Assembly: GCF_040250305.1 (NCBI RefSeq)
Contig: NZ_CP158190.1
Coordinates: 4,992,001-5,056,000 of the forward strand
From: Peribacillus frigoritolerans
GTDB lineage: Bacteria > Bacillota > Bacilli > Bacillales > DSM-1321
Direction of reading: 5' to 3'
DNA: 64,000 nt
This document shows positions 16,175 through 24,214 of the stretch, in pieces; the stretch's first letter is position 1; each line of letters begins with the position of its first letter. The notes below the pieces were generated by a model, which ran no database searches, was not told where the DNA came from, and worked only from the letters and a program-made list of their open reading frames with translations. The position numbers were made by a program, and so were the translations under genes.

Positions 16175-17542
16175 TTATTTCTTTAATAGCTCAAAAATGA
16201 TTTTGGCTTGATCCGTGTTATCGACCTGCCCGGCAAAACGTTCTTTATATGGCCCGTATGCGTAGACTGGAACATCTTCACCCGTATGTCCCCCAGTAGT
16301 CCAGGCAGTATTGGTCCGGTTATCGAATATGGCTTCGATGGCATTATCGACATTCGTCACATTTTTTGATTTGGCAGCTTCAGTTACCGTTTTGATTTCA
16401 CCGTCAGTTAGCTTCACAACATTTTGGTTAATATATTGCTTTAACGTCTTTTCGACATCAGCGCCTTTGACGATGGCATCCGCCATGAAGTCAGGAGTGC
16501 GTTTGGCTGCCTTGATTGGCTCGCCGTACCAGTTATATATTCCTTTTGCTCCGATCGAGAATCCTCCTGTAGAGTGATCCGCAGTAGCCACCACTAAAGT
16601 ATGTTTGTCTTTCTTCGCAAATTCCATGGCCGCTTTGTATGCTTTTTCAAAGTCTTCCATTTCACTCATTGCACCTACGATATCATTATCATGTCCAGCC
16701 CAATCGACTTGGCTTCCCTCGACCATAAGGAAGAATCCATCTTTATCTTTATTCAAGCGCTGGATCGCCGAACTTGTCATGTCTGCCAAAGAAGGCGTTT
16801 CACTTGGGCGGTCAATCATTTTCGGGAGTCCTTCAGATGCGAATAAACCAAGGACCTGCTCATTTTTGTCCTTAAGCATTTGATTTTTATCAGTCACATA
16901 ACTGTAACCGTCTTTTTCAAAGGCTTTCGCCAAATTGACATCAGGCCGGACAAAATTGGACTTTCCACCGCCCAATAGGACGTCAATTTTATGTTTGCCT
17001 TTGATTAATTCGTTATAATAATCGTCTGCGATTGAATTCATGTTTTTCCGATTTTCATCATGGGCGCCAAAAGATGCAGGTGTAGCATGAGTGATTTCCG
17101 AAGTGGCAACCAATCCCGTCGCTTTTCCTTTTTCCTTTGCTGCTTCCAATACGGTTTTGACTTCCGATTTATCATTATCCACTGCAATGGCAGCGTTATA
17201 AGTCTTCACTCCGGCAGACATTGCCGTTGCAGCTGAAGCTGAATCCGTTATATTTTGTGCAGAGTCTTCTGGGTAAGTCATCTGCTGGCCAACCAAGTAT
17301 TTATCAAACTCTGTCCGTTCTGCCGCCTTCGTACCAGGATTATCTTTTAAATACCGGTAAGCGGAGGTATAGGAAACACCCATGCCGTCACCAATCAGGA
17401 AAATCACGTTCTTGATTTCCGGTTCTTTATTTGGGTTACCCTTTGCCGAAACACGATCCGCACCGGACCATGATAAACTTCCAAATGCCAATGCCGAAAC
17501 GAGTGTAATGGGTAAAACCTTTTTACTCCATGTGCGATTCAA
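16175..17542 (-). CDS. Secreted alkaline phosphatase 2 (PhoA/PhoB-like)
   Basis: A 455-residue exported alkaline phosphatase, the same size class as B. subtilis PhoA and PhoB (about 460). It has a signal peptide (KKVLPITLVSALAFGSLSW), the metal-binding NVIFLIGDGMG, nucleophile motif ITDSASAATAMSAG, MVEGSQVDWAGHDND, ATADHSTGGF and TTGGHTGEDVPVYAYGP. Start is TTG with GGAGG 8 nt upstream. A good PhoP-box-like array lies 75-113 bases upstream. It is followed directly by the DUF4352-like gene. It shares family motifs with the phosphatase at 8585 but is not a recent duplicate: the two differ in length and in most non-motif residues. Confidence 0.95.
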   Translation of the reverse strand: MNRTWSKKVLPITLVSALAFGSLSWSGADRVSAKGNPNKEPEIKNVIFLIGDGMGVSYTSAYRYLKDNPGTKAAERTEFDKYLVGQQMTYPEDSAQNITDSASAATAMSAGVKTYNAAIAVDNDKSEVKTVLEAAKEKGKATGLVATSEITHATPASFGAHDENRKNMNSIADDYYNELIKGKHKIDVLLGGGKSNFVRPDVNLAKAFEKDGYSYVTDKNQMLKDKNEQVLGLFASEGLPKMIDRPSETPSLADMTSSAIQRLNKDKDGFFLMVEGSQVDWAGHDNDIVGAMSEMEDFEKAYKAAMEFAKKDKHTLVVATADHSTGGFSIGAKGIYNWYGEPIKAAKRTPDFMADAIVKGADVEKTLKQYINQNVVKLTDGEIKTVTEAAKSKNVTNVDNAIEAIFDNRTNTAWTTGGHTGEDVPVYAYGPYKERFAGQVDNTDQAKIIFELLKK

Positions 17543-17616
17543 ATGAATGACCTCCCGTTAATCTTTTCTATTTAATTTAACTATAGGTGAAGAAAATGAA
17601 CTCAATGTCAAGGCTA

Positions 17617-17655
17617 TGTAAAAAAGCGACAGGATAATTGTTAAGACAAAGTAAA
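17617..17655 (-). promoter_or_regulatory. PhoP-box-like direct repeats upstream of alkaline phosphatase 2
   Basis: Read on the minus strand, TTTACT, TTAACA, CCTGTC and TTTACA occur at exact 11-bp steps. Three of the four fit the B. subtilis PhoP hexamer TT(A/C/T)A(C/T)A well. Four such hexamers at 5-bp spacing are the classic Pho box. Confidence 0.7.
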
Positions 17656-17807
17656 GACAGCATGTGGAATTGGTTATTCAGGGAAATCATCAGTAGCTGG
17701 GGTATATTACAGGCCATTCAACGTCTTCAAATCGGGTGATTGTCAGGAGTTTAAAGTGCTATTAATGGAGTAAAGAAATAAAGCATCCGAATAAGGATGC
17801 TTCAGAG

Positions 17808-17955
17808 TCAGACTGCAGACAAATTCGATACCTACAGTTTTTTCTTTGAGGAACGTTACATTTTTTTCGGAAATCCGCTTTTTTTCGCCGACACTGTCAA
17901 GCCTCCTGTCGCAAGCATCTAGCTGAGTCTCGGCTAGCCAGTTATTCGGCAGGAA
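17808..17955 (-). repeat. Dispersed palindromic repeat, family 1 (minus orientation)
   Basis: Begins AGACTGCAGACAAA and CTACAGTTTTTT, then ends GTCTCGGCTAGCCAGTTATT, as at 10715-10822. The middle is more degraded (GTCAAGCCTCCTGTCGCAAG). The 17543-18231 gap holds this repeat, the Pho box, a family-2 repeat and the purT terminator, and no protein gene. Confidence 0.7.
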
Positions 17956-18019
17956 AATCATGAAGTATAAACTATTCTTAAACCGTTCGGGATGAGGCCA
18001 GCCTACGTTTTACTTTAAA

Positions 18020-18160
18020 AACCATTCCAGTTGGTTGGAATGGAAGGTACGAGACTCCTGCGGGAAAAACGTGTCCAAGGGAGACCCCACAGGCGCAAAT
18101 GGCGCCGAGGAGGCTTCCGGACCGCACGCGGAAAGCGAGTACCTGGAGTGAAGATCATGT
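18020..18160 (+). repeat. Dispersed palindromic repeat, family 2 (plus orientation)
   Basis: Contains ACGAGACTCCTGCGGG, GAGACCCCACAGGCG, GCGCCGAGGAGGCT and CGCGGAAAGCGAG in order. The inverted copy lies at 63000-63125. The core GAGACCCCACAGGCG/CGCCGAGGAGGCT is also inside family 1. This resembles the short repeats scattered through Bacillaceae intergenic regions. Confidence 0.8.
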
Positions 18161-18194
18161 TCCATTTGATTTAAGAAATCCGCTCCCTTTGTCG

Positions 18195-18223
18195 AAAAAC
18201 TGAAGCGCTCCATTCAAGAGCGC
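18195..18223 (-). terminator. Terminator of purT
   Basis: GCGCTC, loop, GAGCGC followed on the minus strand by TTCAGTTTTT. Confidence 0.7.
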
Positions 18224-18231
18224 GTTTTTCA

Positions 18232-19392
18232 CTATTCTTTCTCTACAACTAAACATTCCAAAGCACGGGCCGCATTCACTCTCGCCACCTCGATTGAATC
18301 GGCAGATGACAGGGCGACTGCCACCCTTCTGCCTGCCTTTGTAACAGGTTTTCCGAAAAGACGCACTTGTGTATTAGGTAAAGCCAAAGCCTTTTCAACA
18401 CCAACTATAGAATATTCCGATAACTCTTCTTGAGCTTTTAATGGACGGCTGGCACCTGGGCTGATCAGCTTGATTTCTGGGATGGGGAATCCTAGAATCG
18501 CCCGAATATGAAGGGCAAACTCGGACAAATTCTGAGTCACTAATGTCACTAGCCCCGTATCATGCGGACGTGGGGAAACTTCACTGAAATAGACTTTATC
18601 CCCTGAGAGGAAAAGCTCAACCCCGAATAATCCGTACCCACCAAGTTCATCCGTAATGGCATGGGCAATTTTTTTCGCTTCCATTATTTGCGCGTCTGTC
18701 ATATTATGCGGCTGCCAGGATTCAATATAATCCCCGCCCTGCTGAATATGGCCGATGGGAGCACAAAACATGGTACCATTTACAGCCCGGACAGTAAGCA
18801 GCGTGATTTCCGAATCAAAACGGATAAATTCTTCAATGATCACCCGTCCATTTTGAACCCGGCCGCCTTCCATCGCGATTTTCCAGCAATCCTCCAGGTC
18901 ACCTTCCGTGCGGCACACACTTTGTCCTTTACCTGAAGAACTCATCAGCGGTTTGACGACATTAGGAAAGCCAACTTCCTTGGCAGCTTGAACAAATTCT
19001 TCATATGTATCGGCGAATTTGTAGGCTGCGGTCGGAATCTCCAGAGTTTCAGAAGCCAATCTCCTGATTCCTTCACGATCCATAGTCAATTTAGCCGCTC
19101 TTGCCGTCGGAATGACATGAAAGCCTTCCTCTTCCAACTTGACTAATTCGGATGTAGCGATGGCCTCGATTTCCGGCACAATCAAATCGGGTTGTTCTTT
19201 TTCTACAACTCCCCTTAGTTGTTCCGCATCCAGCATATCGATCACATAACTGCGATGAGCGACTTGCATGGCAGGGGCATGTTCATAGCGGTCTACAGCA
19301 ACGGTCTCGACACCAAGCCGCTGTGCTTCAAGTATGACCTCTTTCCCCAATTCACCTGAGCCCAATAATAAAATCTTTTTTGATTTATACAT
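18232..19392 (-). CDS. purT: Formate-dependent phosphoribosylglycinamide formyltransferase
   Basis: A 386-residue ATP-grasp enzyme. It forms formyl-GAR from GAR, formate and ATP in purine synthesis, bypassing the folate-dependent PurN step. Visible features are the N-terminal nucleotide fold [15 protein letters not shown], the region PEIEAIAT, the ATP-grasp signature [32 protein letters not shown], and the metal-binding [16 protein letters not shown]. Length fits the family (about 385-395). The ATG is preceded by AAGGAGGAGA. A PurR-type inverted repeat lies 50-73 bases upstream, so purine supply probably controls it. Confidence 0.96.
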   Translation of the reverse strand: MYKSKKILLLGSGELGKEVILEAQRLGVETVAVDRYEHAPAMQVAHRSYVIDMLDAEQLRGVVEKEQPDLIVPEIEAIATSELVKLEEEGFHVIPTARAAKLTMDREGIRRLASETLEIPTAAYKFADTYEEFVQAAKEVGFPNVVKPLMSSSGKGQSVCRTEGDLEDCWKIAMEGGRVQNGRVIIEEFIRFDSEITLLTVRAVNGTMFCAPIGHIQQGGDYIESWQPHNMTDAQIMEAKKIAHAITDELGGYGLFGVELFLSGDKVYFSEVSPRPHDTGLVTLVTQNLSEFALHIRAILGFPIPEIKLISPGASRPLKAQEELSEYSIVGVEKALALPNTQVRLFGKPVTKAGRRVAVALSSADSIEVARVNAARALECLVVEKE

Positions 19393-19441
19393 TCAGTCTC
19401 TCCTCCTTAATTCCTCAAAATCATTATATACGAACTATAAA

Positions 19442-19465
19442 CGAATAAACATAAATATTTATTCG
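19442..19465. promoter_or_regulatory. PurR-box pair upstream of purT
   Basis: CGAATAAA and TTTATTCG form a perfect inverted repeat with an 8-base spacer. The CGAA and TTCG cores are separated by exactly 16 bases, the spacing of the two PurBoxes recognised by B. subtilis PurR. Confidence 0.7.
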
Positions 19466-19608
19466 TATTTTCAATCAATTCACTCAGAAAATATAAAATA
19501 AACATACATATTTTAAGCATTATAAATACCAACTTGACAAATTGGATTAATATGTTTTATGCTACTTTTATATAAGGAAAATATATAAGCTGACTAGTTC
19601 ACTGGAGG

Positions 19609-19638
19609 CTCTCTATTCAACAGGATAGGGGTTTTTTT
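19609..19638 (+). terminator. Possible leader terminator upstream of the 19668 gene
   Basis: CTCTCTAT, loop TCAACAGG, ATAGGGG then seven T. It lies between a likely promoter region and the gene start, 30 bases before its ATG, so it may act as an attenuator. It may instead end a short upstream transcript. Confidence 0.4.
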
Positions 19639-19667
19639 CGTTTTTATCAATGAGGGAGGATTACACT

Positions 19668-19994
19668 ATGCAAAAGGAATCGCTACGGATTATTTCCCCT
19701 ATCATGAATGAGAAGCAAAATGGGGGCTTAGAAAATATAGAGTACCTTAATCTGCCGGACAGAATATTTTTCCATTGGTGCCAGCAGCAATATCGACTGA
19801 ATAGAGGGATTTACAACACGATCGATCATTGGTTCTATGAGTATGGCATTGTCCATATCCTTTACCGCCGGATCAACCTTTTAGCCTTTTTGGAATTCGT
19901 TTCTACCCCTGAACAAGATACCGGAAAAACAAAGTTCATTAAATTCGGCAATGGTGGTCTAAAGCAAAAGTTGCAGGAATTCATTGCAGATTAA
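19668..19994 (+). CDS. Hypothetical protein, 108 aa
   Basis: GGGAGG lies 8 nt before the ATG chosen at 19668. The product is soluble and rich in aromatic residues, with the run FFHWCQQQYRLNRGIYNTIDHWFYEYGIVHILYR split over residues about 37-70 and a C-terminal amphipathic helix. No family recognised. It is preceded by a hairpin with a T-run, which may mean conditional expression. Divergent from purT. Confidence 0.65.
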   Translation: MQKESLRIISPIMNEKQNGGLENIEYLNLPDRIFFHWCQQQYRLNRGIYNTIDHWFYEYGIVHILYRRINLLAFLEFVSTPEQDTGKTKFIKFGNGGLKQKLQEFIAD

Positions 19995-20091
19995 CCTGAA
20001 TCTTATAAGACCCTTATCAGTAATATGCCCGTTCTCCTCCTACTGGTAAGGGACACTTATGCGAATGTCGAAATTTGCAATACGATTACTT

Positions 20092-20120
20092 TTGAAAATG
20101 TAAGCGCTTTCTAATATAAT
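20092..20120 (+). promoter_or_regulatory. Sigma-A promoter with overlapping cre site, driving structured RNA B
   Basis: TTGAAA (20092-20097), a 17-base spacer, then TATAAT (20115-20120). The spacer holds TGTAAGCGCTTTCT (20099-20112), which matches the CcpA cre consensus TGWNANCGNTNWCA at 13 of 14 positions. A CcpA complex here would block the promoter, so the RNA is probably repressed by rich carbon sources. Confidence 0.75.
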
Positions 20121-20127
20121 GAAATTA

Positions 20128-20340
20128 GGTTGGATGGCATGCGTGGCCGTCAAAGTATCTGGCGTAGGTGGGGCCAATACTAGCGCTAAGGAAGTTAATC
20201 TTCTTTACCGCAAAACTATTAGAATTCCTTTTGGCAGGGGCTGCAATATTACTGGGACATGGAGAATGTCCGTTAATTTTAGGCTAAAAAGCGAGTTAAT
20301 CATGCAATCGATAAGTAAAGCATAACTTTACTTATTTTTT
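20128..20340 (+). ncRNA. Structured small RNA, copy B of the two-hairpin motif (about 213 nt)
   Basis: Starts 8 bases after a perfect -10 box. The first 54 nt match 7176-7229 at 44 positions with pairing kept: GATGGC/GCCGTC in hairpin 1, and GTAT-TGGC/GCCAATAC with one bulged base in hairpin 2. Further 3', GGACAT/ATGTCC forms a third hairpin near 20262-20277. The transcript ends at an intrinsic terminator, AAGTAAAG, loop, CTTTACTT, ATTTTTT (20313-20340). GGGGCTGC (about 20237) could also pair with GCAGCAGCCC just past the terminator. A 68-codon frame over this region has no ribosome site and probably is not translated. The 19995-20434 gap is otherwise empty. Class not recognised with confidence. 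Confidence 0.65.
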
Positions 20341-20382
20341 GCAGCAGCCCTCATCGTTTCAAGTCTAATAGTTTATAAGACT

Positions 20383-20420
20383 AAAAAGCTCTACCCCATG
20401 GAAACGGAGTTGAGCTTTTT
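20383..20420 (-). terminator. Terminator of the LysM-M14 peptidase gene
   Basis: AAAAAGCTC ... GAGCTTTTT stem just past the minus-strand stop. Confidence 0.75.
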
Positions 20421-20434
20421 CATTTGTTCAAATT

Positions 20435-21628
20435 TCACATATATAACCCTGCCAAGAAAATCCCAAGCGACTTCTGATAAATCTCATCGAACTGTGATAT
20501 TGGGAGGGGATTCGTTCCTTTGCCCAGCTCCACGGTAAATCCCGGCCTGCGCCAATCCTGAATGTACCAATCCTTATACCCTGCGTAACTATTGGCGGAT
20601 TTGACAGGCTCATATCCACTGACCCTCGCAAACTCATTGACTATCGTTTCCGACTCGGGTGGTTCCAAATCTTCAAATCCCCAAAAAATGACCTCTCCTT
20701 GGGTGTGGAACGCAAGGACTTTGCCAAAATCACGTTTTTTTGTCAACTCTGACATTGCAATAGCCTCTGGCTGTGTAAGCGGCCCTTCCCCTGGATAATT
20801 CGCCGGACCTGGCTCCGTTACATTATTGCGGGCTTGTTCCAGTTCCCATTTGGCGGGAAATTGATCATTCAGATCCACCCCATTAATATTGGCTTTCCAG
20901 CCAGAGAAGTCTTCGCTGCCATTATTCCATTCGATGAGCCGTCCTCTCAATGACTCATCTGCAGGCGGTCCTTTCAGAACCAACTCCACTCCGTCCGGAT
21001 TCACCATTGGGACGATCGACAGCATCGTCTGTTGATAAAAGGGAAACATAGCTAGACCGCGGATGTCAGCCTGATTCGTGACTGCGAGTAAATAATCATT
21101 TAAAAAGGTCATGATCACAGGCGTCGTTATCCACTCATTCGCATGAAAGGAACCATTATAGTGAACTCGTTTGTTGCCATTTCCAATCAGAACTTCGGGG
21201 ATATCCCTTTCAAGCACCGAGTCCCCGATGGGGGAGGTTTTTATAAATGGATAGATTGTTTTCAAACGTCTAACATCGGTCATCATCGTCTCATAATCAT
21301 ATTCCCGATTTCCTTGAATTAGCCTCCACGTAATCCTCAATGGCACAGAAATTGTCTGACCGACTTGCAAGGCATTCGGGTTGAGATTGGGATTAACTAA
21401 AAATAGGGCATCCAATGAAAGATTACGTGACCTGGCAATTGCCCATAACGAATCACCTTGCTTGATGCTATAGCCGGTAGTCGTAAAGCCAGGAATTTTG
21501 ATTTGTTGGCCAATCATAAGTGCAAGTGGGTCAATCCCACTATTGGAATCAATGATAAGTTGGTAATTCACCTTGAATAATTGGCTATAATACCACAAGG
21601 AATCATTCTGCCGCACAAAAACGTCCAT
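20435..21628 (-). CDS. LysM-containing M14 carboxypeptidase (gamma-D-glutamyl-diaminopimelate peptidase-like)
   Basis: A 397-residue cell-wall peptidase. Two LysM modules occupy about residues 1-95 (QNDSLWYYSQLF, QQIKIPGF; then KQGDSLWAIARSRNL, GQTISVPL). The M14 zinc carboxypeptidase domain follows: zinc ligands HANEW (His and Glu) and His in AFHTQGE, with the catalytic Glu in FTVELGKG. The architecture matches endopeptidase I of Lysinibacillus sphaericus, which cleaves D-Glu-mesoDAP in peptidoglycan stems. No signal peptide, so it may act in the spore or forespore. The ATG at 21628 is preceded by GAGGAGGTGCAGT. Sporulation role is inference. Confidence 0.85.
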   Translation of the reverse strand: MDVFVRQNDSLWYYSQLFKVNYQLIIDSNSGIDPLALMIGQQIKIPGFTTTGYSIKQGDSLWAIARSRNLSLDALFLVNPNLNPNALQVGQTISVPLRITWRLIQGNREYDYETMMTDVRRLKTIYPFIKTSPIGDSVLERDIPEVLIGNGNKRVHYNGSFHANEWITTPVIMTFLNDYLLAVTNQADIRGLAMFPFYQQTMLSIVPMVNPDGVELVLKGPPADESLRGRLIEWNNGSEDFSGWKANINGVDLNDQFPAKWELEQARNNVTEPGPANYPGEGPLTQPEAIAMSELTKKRDFGKVLAFHTQGEVIFWGFEDLEPPESETIVNEFARVSGYEPVKSANSYAGYKDWYIQDWRRPGFTVELGKGTNPLPISQFDEIYQKSLGIFLAGLYM

Positions 21629-21719
21629 ACTGCACCTCCTCTTAACCAAATGTATGCTGACTCAATTTAATTATTGCCAACGCACCCTGACCTTTCTGGA
21701 CTTTATGATTATAGAAAAG

Positions 21720-21941
21720 TCACTCCTCAAAACGAACCAAATTGGGGGCATCATCCAGAATGCTTAGGTATCGCTCAGTGCTTCCATACGTACCTTCTGG
21801 GTCTAATTCCCGATAACTTTTGAATTTCGCCATCCGCCCCTTCTTCTTGATCCAGTCCAGATGCTCCAAGGGAATGTCGGATAACTTGTTATGCAATTAA
21901 ATTGGACTGCCTACTTTATCCCGATTCTTTTTACTAGTCAT
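21720..21941 (-). pseudogene. Small gene interrupted by one nonsense codon
   Basis: AAGGGTGG precedes an ATG at 21941, then 14 codons (MTSKKNRDKVGSPI), a TAA at 21897-21899, and 58 further sense codons in the same frame including LEHLDWIKKKGRMAKFKSYR and GTYGSTERYLSILDDAPNLV to a TGA. A single CAA-to-TAA change would explain the stop. The intact product would have 73 residues; I do not recognise it. The other bases between 21650 and 22142 hold only the katA-side palindrome. Confidence 0.55.
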
Positions 21942-22074
21942 TAATTCCACCCTTTACCGATAATCCAAGCAACTGGCCCAACTAATCTGACAGCATGACT
22001 TCCTTACAAACCATTTATAACTATATATTCTTACCGAACTTGTCGGGTGTCATTCATATAATGGAGCCCTGCAT

Positions 22075-22120
22075 AAATGCAAACAGGCATCCATTCATGA
22101 ATGGATGCCTGTTTGCATTT
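22075..22120. terminator. Perfect 46-bp palindrome after katA
   Basis: AAATGCAAACAGGCATCCATTCA and its exact complement with no loop bases. It lies just beyond the katA stop and probably ends transcription, although no long T-run follows. Confidence 0.7.
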
Positions 22121-22142
22121 ACTAGATTGGTAGTCCCATATT

Positions 22143-23597
22143 TTACGCTTCTTGCGGTACAGGTAAACCTAAACCTTCGGCTATGCGCGTTCCGTATTCC
22201 GGATCAGCTTTGTAAAAATGGCCGATTTGACGAAGCTTGATTTCTTCCAATTCCACAGGATTCATTGCGCCCACGATCGTGTCAACAAGGCGAGTTTTCT
22301 CTTCGGCACTTAATAGACGGTATAAGTCACCTGCTTGGGTGTAGTGATCATCACTATTATGACCGACTTGTGCAGCTTGCCCAGTCACCTCGAAAGGAGT
22401 GACTTTATTTTCCGTTGATTCGGCAGGGCCTCCAAAACTATTCGGCTCATAATAAACAGATCCCTTGCCATTGTCATCTGCACGCATGAAACCATCACGC
22501 TGATAGTTATTCGCTTCCACTTTCGGACGGTTAACCGGAAGCTGGTTGTGATTCGAGCCCACACGGTAACGGTGTGCATCTCCATATGCGAATAGGCGTC
22601 CTTGAAGCATCTTGTCTGGGGAAGCTTCAATTCCCGGTACGAATGTTCCCGGTGAGAACGTGGCTTGCTCCACTTCAGCAAAGTAGTTTTCAGGATTTCT
22701 GTTCAATACCATACGACCAAGCTCGATCAGCGGATAATCTTTTTGAGACCATACCTTCGTCACATCGAATGGATCGAAACGGTATGTATCCGCATCTTCC
22801 AGAGGCATGATCTGAACATACAATTTCCATGCAGGGAAGTCCCCTTTTTCAATGGCATTGAAAAGATCTTCCGTATGGTAATCAGGGTTTTCACCTGCTA
22901 GTTTTGCAGCTAGATCCACATCAAGGTTTTTGATGCCCTGTTCTGTTTTGAAGTGGTATTTCACCCAAACGCCTTTTCCTTCAGCATTCACCCATTTAAA
23001 TGTGTGGCTTCCGAAACCATGTGTATGACGGAGTGTAGCAGGAATGCCCCGGTCGGACATCAGGATCGTCACTTGGTGCAGAGATTCCGGTGAATGTGAC
23101 CAGAAATCCCAAACTGCCGTAGGGTTTTTCAAATGTGTTCTAGGATCCCTTTTTTGTGTATGGATGAAGTCGGGGAATTTAATCGCATCGCGAATAAAGA
23201 ATACAGGCGTATTATTACCGACGATATCGTAGTTTCCTTCTTCCGTGTAGAATTTAACAGCAAATCCACGCGGGTCACGGACTGTATCAGCAGAACCCAA
23301 TTCACCTGCAACTGTGGAGAAACGGATAAAAAGATCTGTCTTCTTGCCCACACCATTGAAAAGTTTAGCTTTCGTGTACTGAGAAAGGTCGTTCGTTACT
23401 TCGAAAGTTCCGAATGCACCGGCACCCTTCGCATGAACTACACGTTCAGGCACACGTTCACGGTTGAAGTGGGCTAGTTTTTCCAATAAGTGTACATCTT
23501 GAATGAGCACCGGGCCGCGTTCGCCGGCAGTGATCGAGTTTTGATTATCTCCAACTGGTGCTCCCCAGCTTGTAGTAAGGTTTTTCTTATTTGTCAT
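22143..23597 (-). CDS. katA: Vegetative-type heme catalase
   Basis: A 484-residue clade-3 monofunctional catalase, the size of B. subtilis KatA (483). It converts hydrogen peroxide to water and oxygen in the cytoplasm. Seen are the catalytic His in [12 protein letters not shown], the Asn in [15 protein letters not shown], and the heme-ligand Tyr motif [14 protein letters not shown]. The N-terminus [18 protein letters not shown] is typical. AAAGGTGG lies before the ATG. A PerR-box match lies 72 bases upstream, so peroxide stress should induce it. Confidence 0.97.
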   Translation of the reverse strand: MTNKKNLTTSWGAPVGDNQNSITAGERGPVLIQDVHLLEKLAHFNRERVPERVVHAKGAGAFGTFEVTNDLSQYTKAKLFNGVGKKTDLFIRFSTVAGELGSADTVRDPRGFAVKFYTEEGNYDIVGNNTPVFFIRDAIKFPDFIHTQKRDPRTHLKNPTAVWDFWSHSPESLHQVTILMSDRGIPATLRHTHGFGSHTFKWVNAEGKGVWVKYHFKTEQGIKNLDVDLAAKLAGENPDYHTEDLFNAIEKGDFPAWKLYVQIMPLEDADTYRFDPFDVTKVWSQKDYPLIELGRMVLNRNPENYFAEVEQATFSPGTFVPGIEASPDKMLQGRLFAYGDAHRYRVGSNHNQLPVNRPKVEANNYQRDGFMRADDNGKGSVYYEPNSFGGPAESTENKVTPFEVTGQAAQVGHNSDDHYTQAGDLYRLLSAEEKTRLVDTIVGAMNPVELEEIKLRQIGHFYKADPEYGTRIAEGLGLPVPQEA

Positions 23598-23668
23598 AAT
23601 TGAACCACCTTTTCATTATTATTTATGTATATAATGATAAAGCTTCTCAGAAAAAAATCAATACTTAT

Positions 23669-23683
23669 TTATAATAATTTTAA
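23669..23683. promoter_or_regulatory. PerR box upstream of katA
   Basis: TTATAATAATTTTAA matches the Bacillus PerR consensus TTATAATNATTATAA at all but one position. Confidence 0.8.
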
Positions 23684-23822
23684 TATAACAATCAATCCAT
23701 TGTAATTTCAAATTAATATTACGCCTTTACCAACTCCTAACATATGGAAAAGTATAATGGTATACACCGTTGAAGGAACATCATGTTTCCATAATCACAT
23801 TCCTAATAATGGTATACGACCC

Positions 23823-24002
23823 TTATATCCAATATTCCTTCACGACAAGTGATTTTATCATTTCTCCTACCAATGGGTTAGTAATCGAGAATGTCGCCGA
23901 ATATTCATAGATACTTTGCGCTACTTCACCCATCTCCTTCTATTTATCTTATAACAAACCGAAGAGTTCTCCTGTGACTTTGTTCACTTCATCTGCCTTT
24001 AT
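23823..24002 (-). pseudogene. Possible decayed gene fragment
   Basis: On the minus strand one frame reads IKADEVNKVTGELFGLL, two stops, then KEMGEVAQSIYEYSATFSI and TNPLVGEMIKSLVVKEYWI and a stop. The helical, coding-like composition in a single frame suggests a broken gene. Family unknown. The rest of 23598-24214 holds the PerR box and AT-rich DNA. Confidence 0.3.
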
Positions 24003-24214
24003 TTACATGGTGAATAGAAGGATGCATAGAAACTGAATTTTTCATTGCCTTTGTGAACCCTATCTTCAGCAGAACACTTCATGAATTGACTGAATCAAGA
24101 GGCCTTCAACCTTATTTTGCTAGAGCAATTGTAAACATACTGGTTTGTGTTCGTTTAAAAAATAAGATACTATTACGTTAAAATGACCGTCCAATAAGAG
24201 TAAGGGTGATATAT

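Noticed and set aside
17743..17961. Minus-strand 72-codon frame
   Set aside because: It covers a family-1 repeat and has no ribosome site.
18010..18213. Minus-strand frame over the family-2 repeat
   Set aside because: It is a translation of the dispersed repeat; similar frames appear wherever the repeat occurs.
20119..20325. 68-codon protein inside small RNA B
   Set aside because: Its start lies in the -10 box, there is no ribosome site and the sequence is explained by conserved hairpins.
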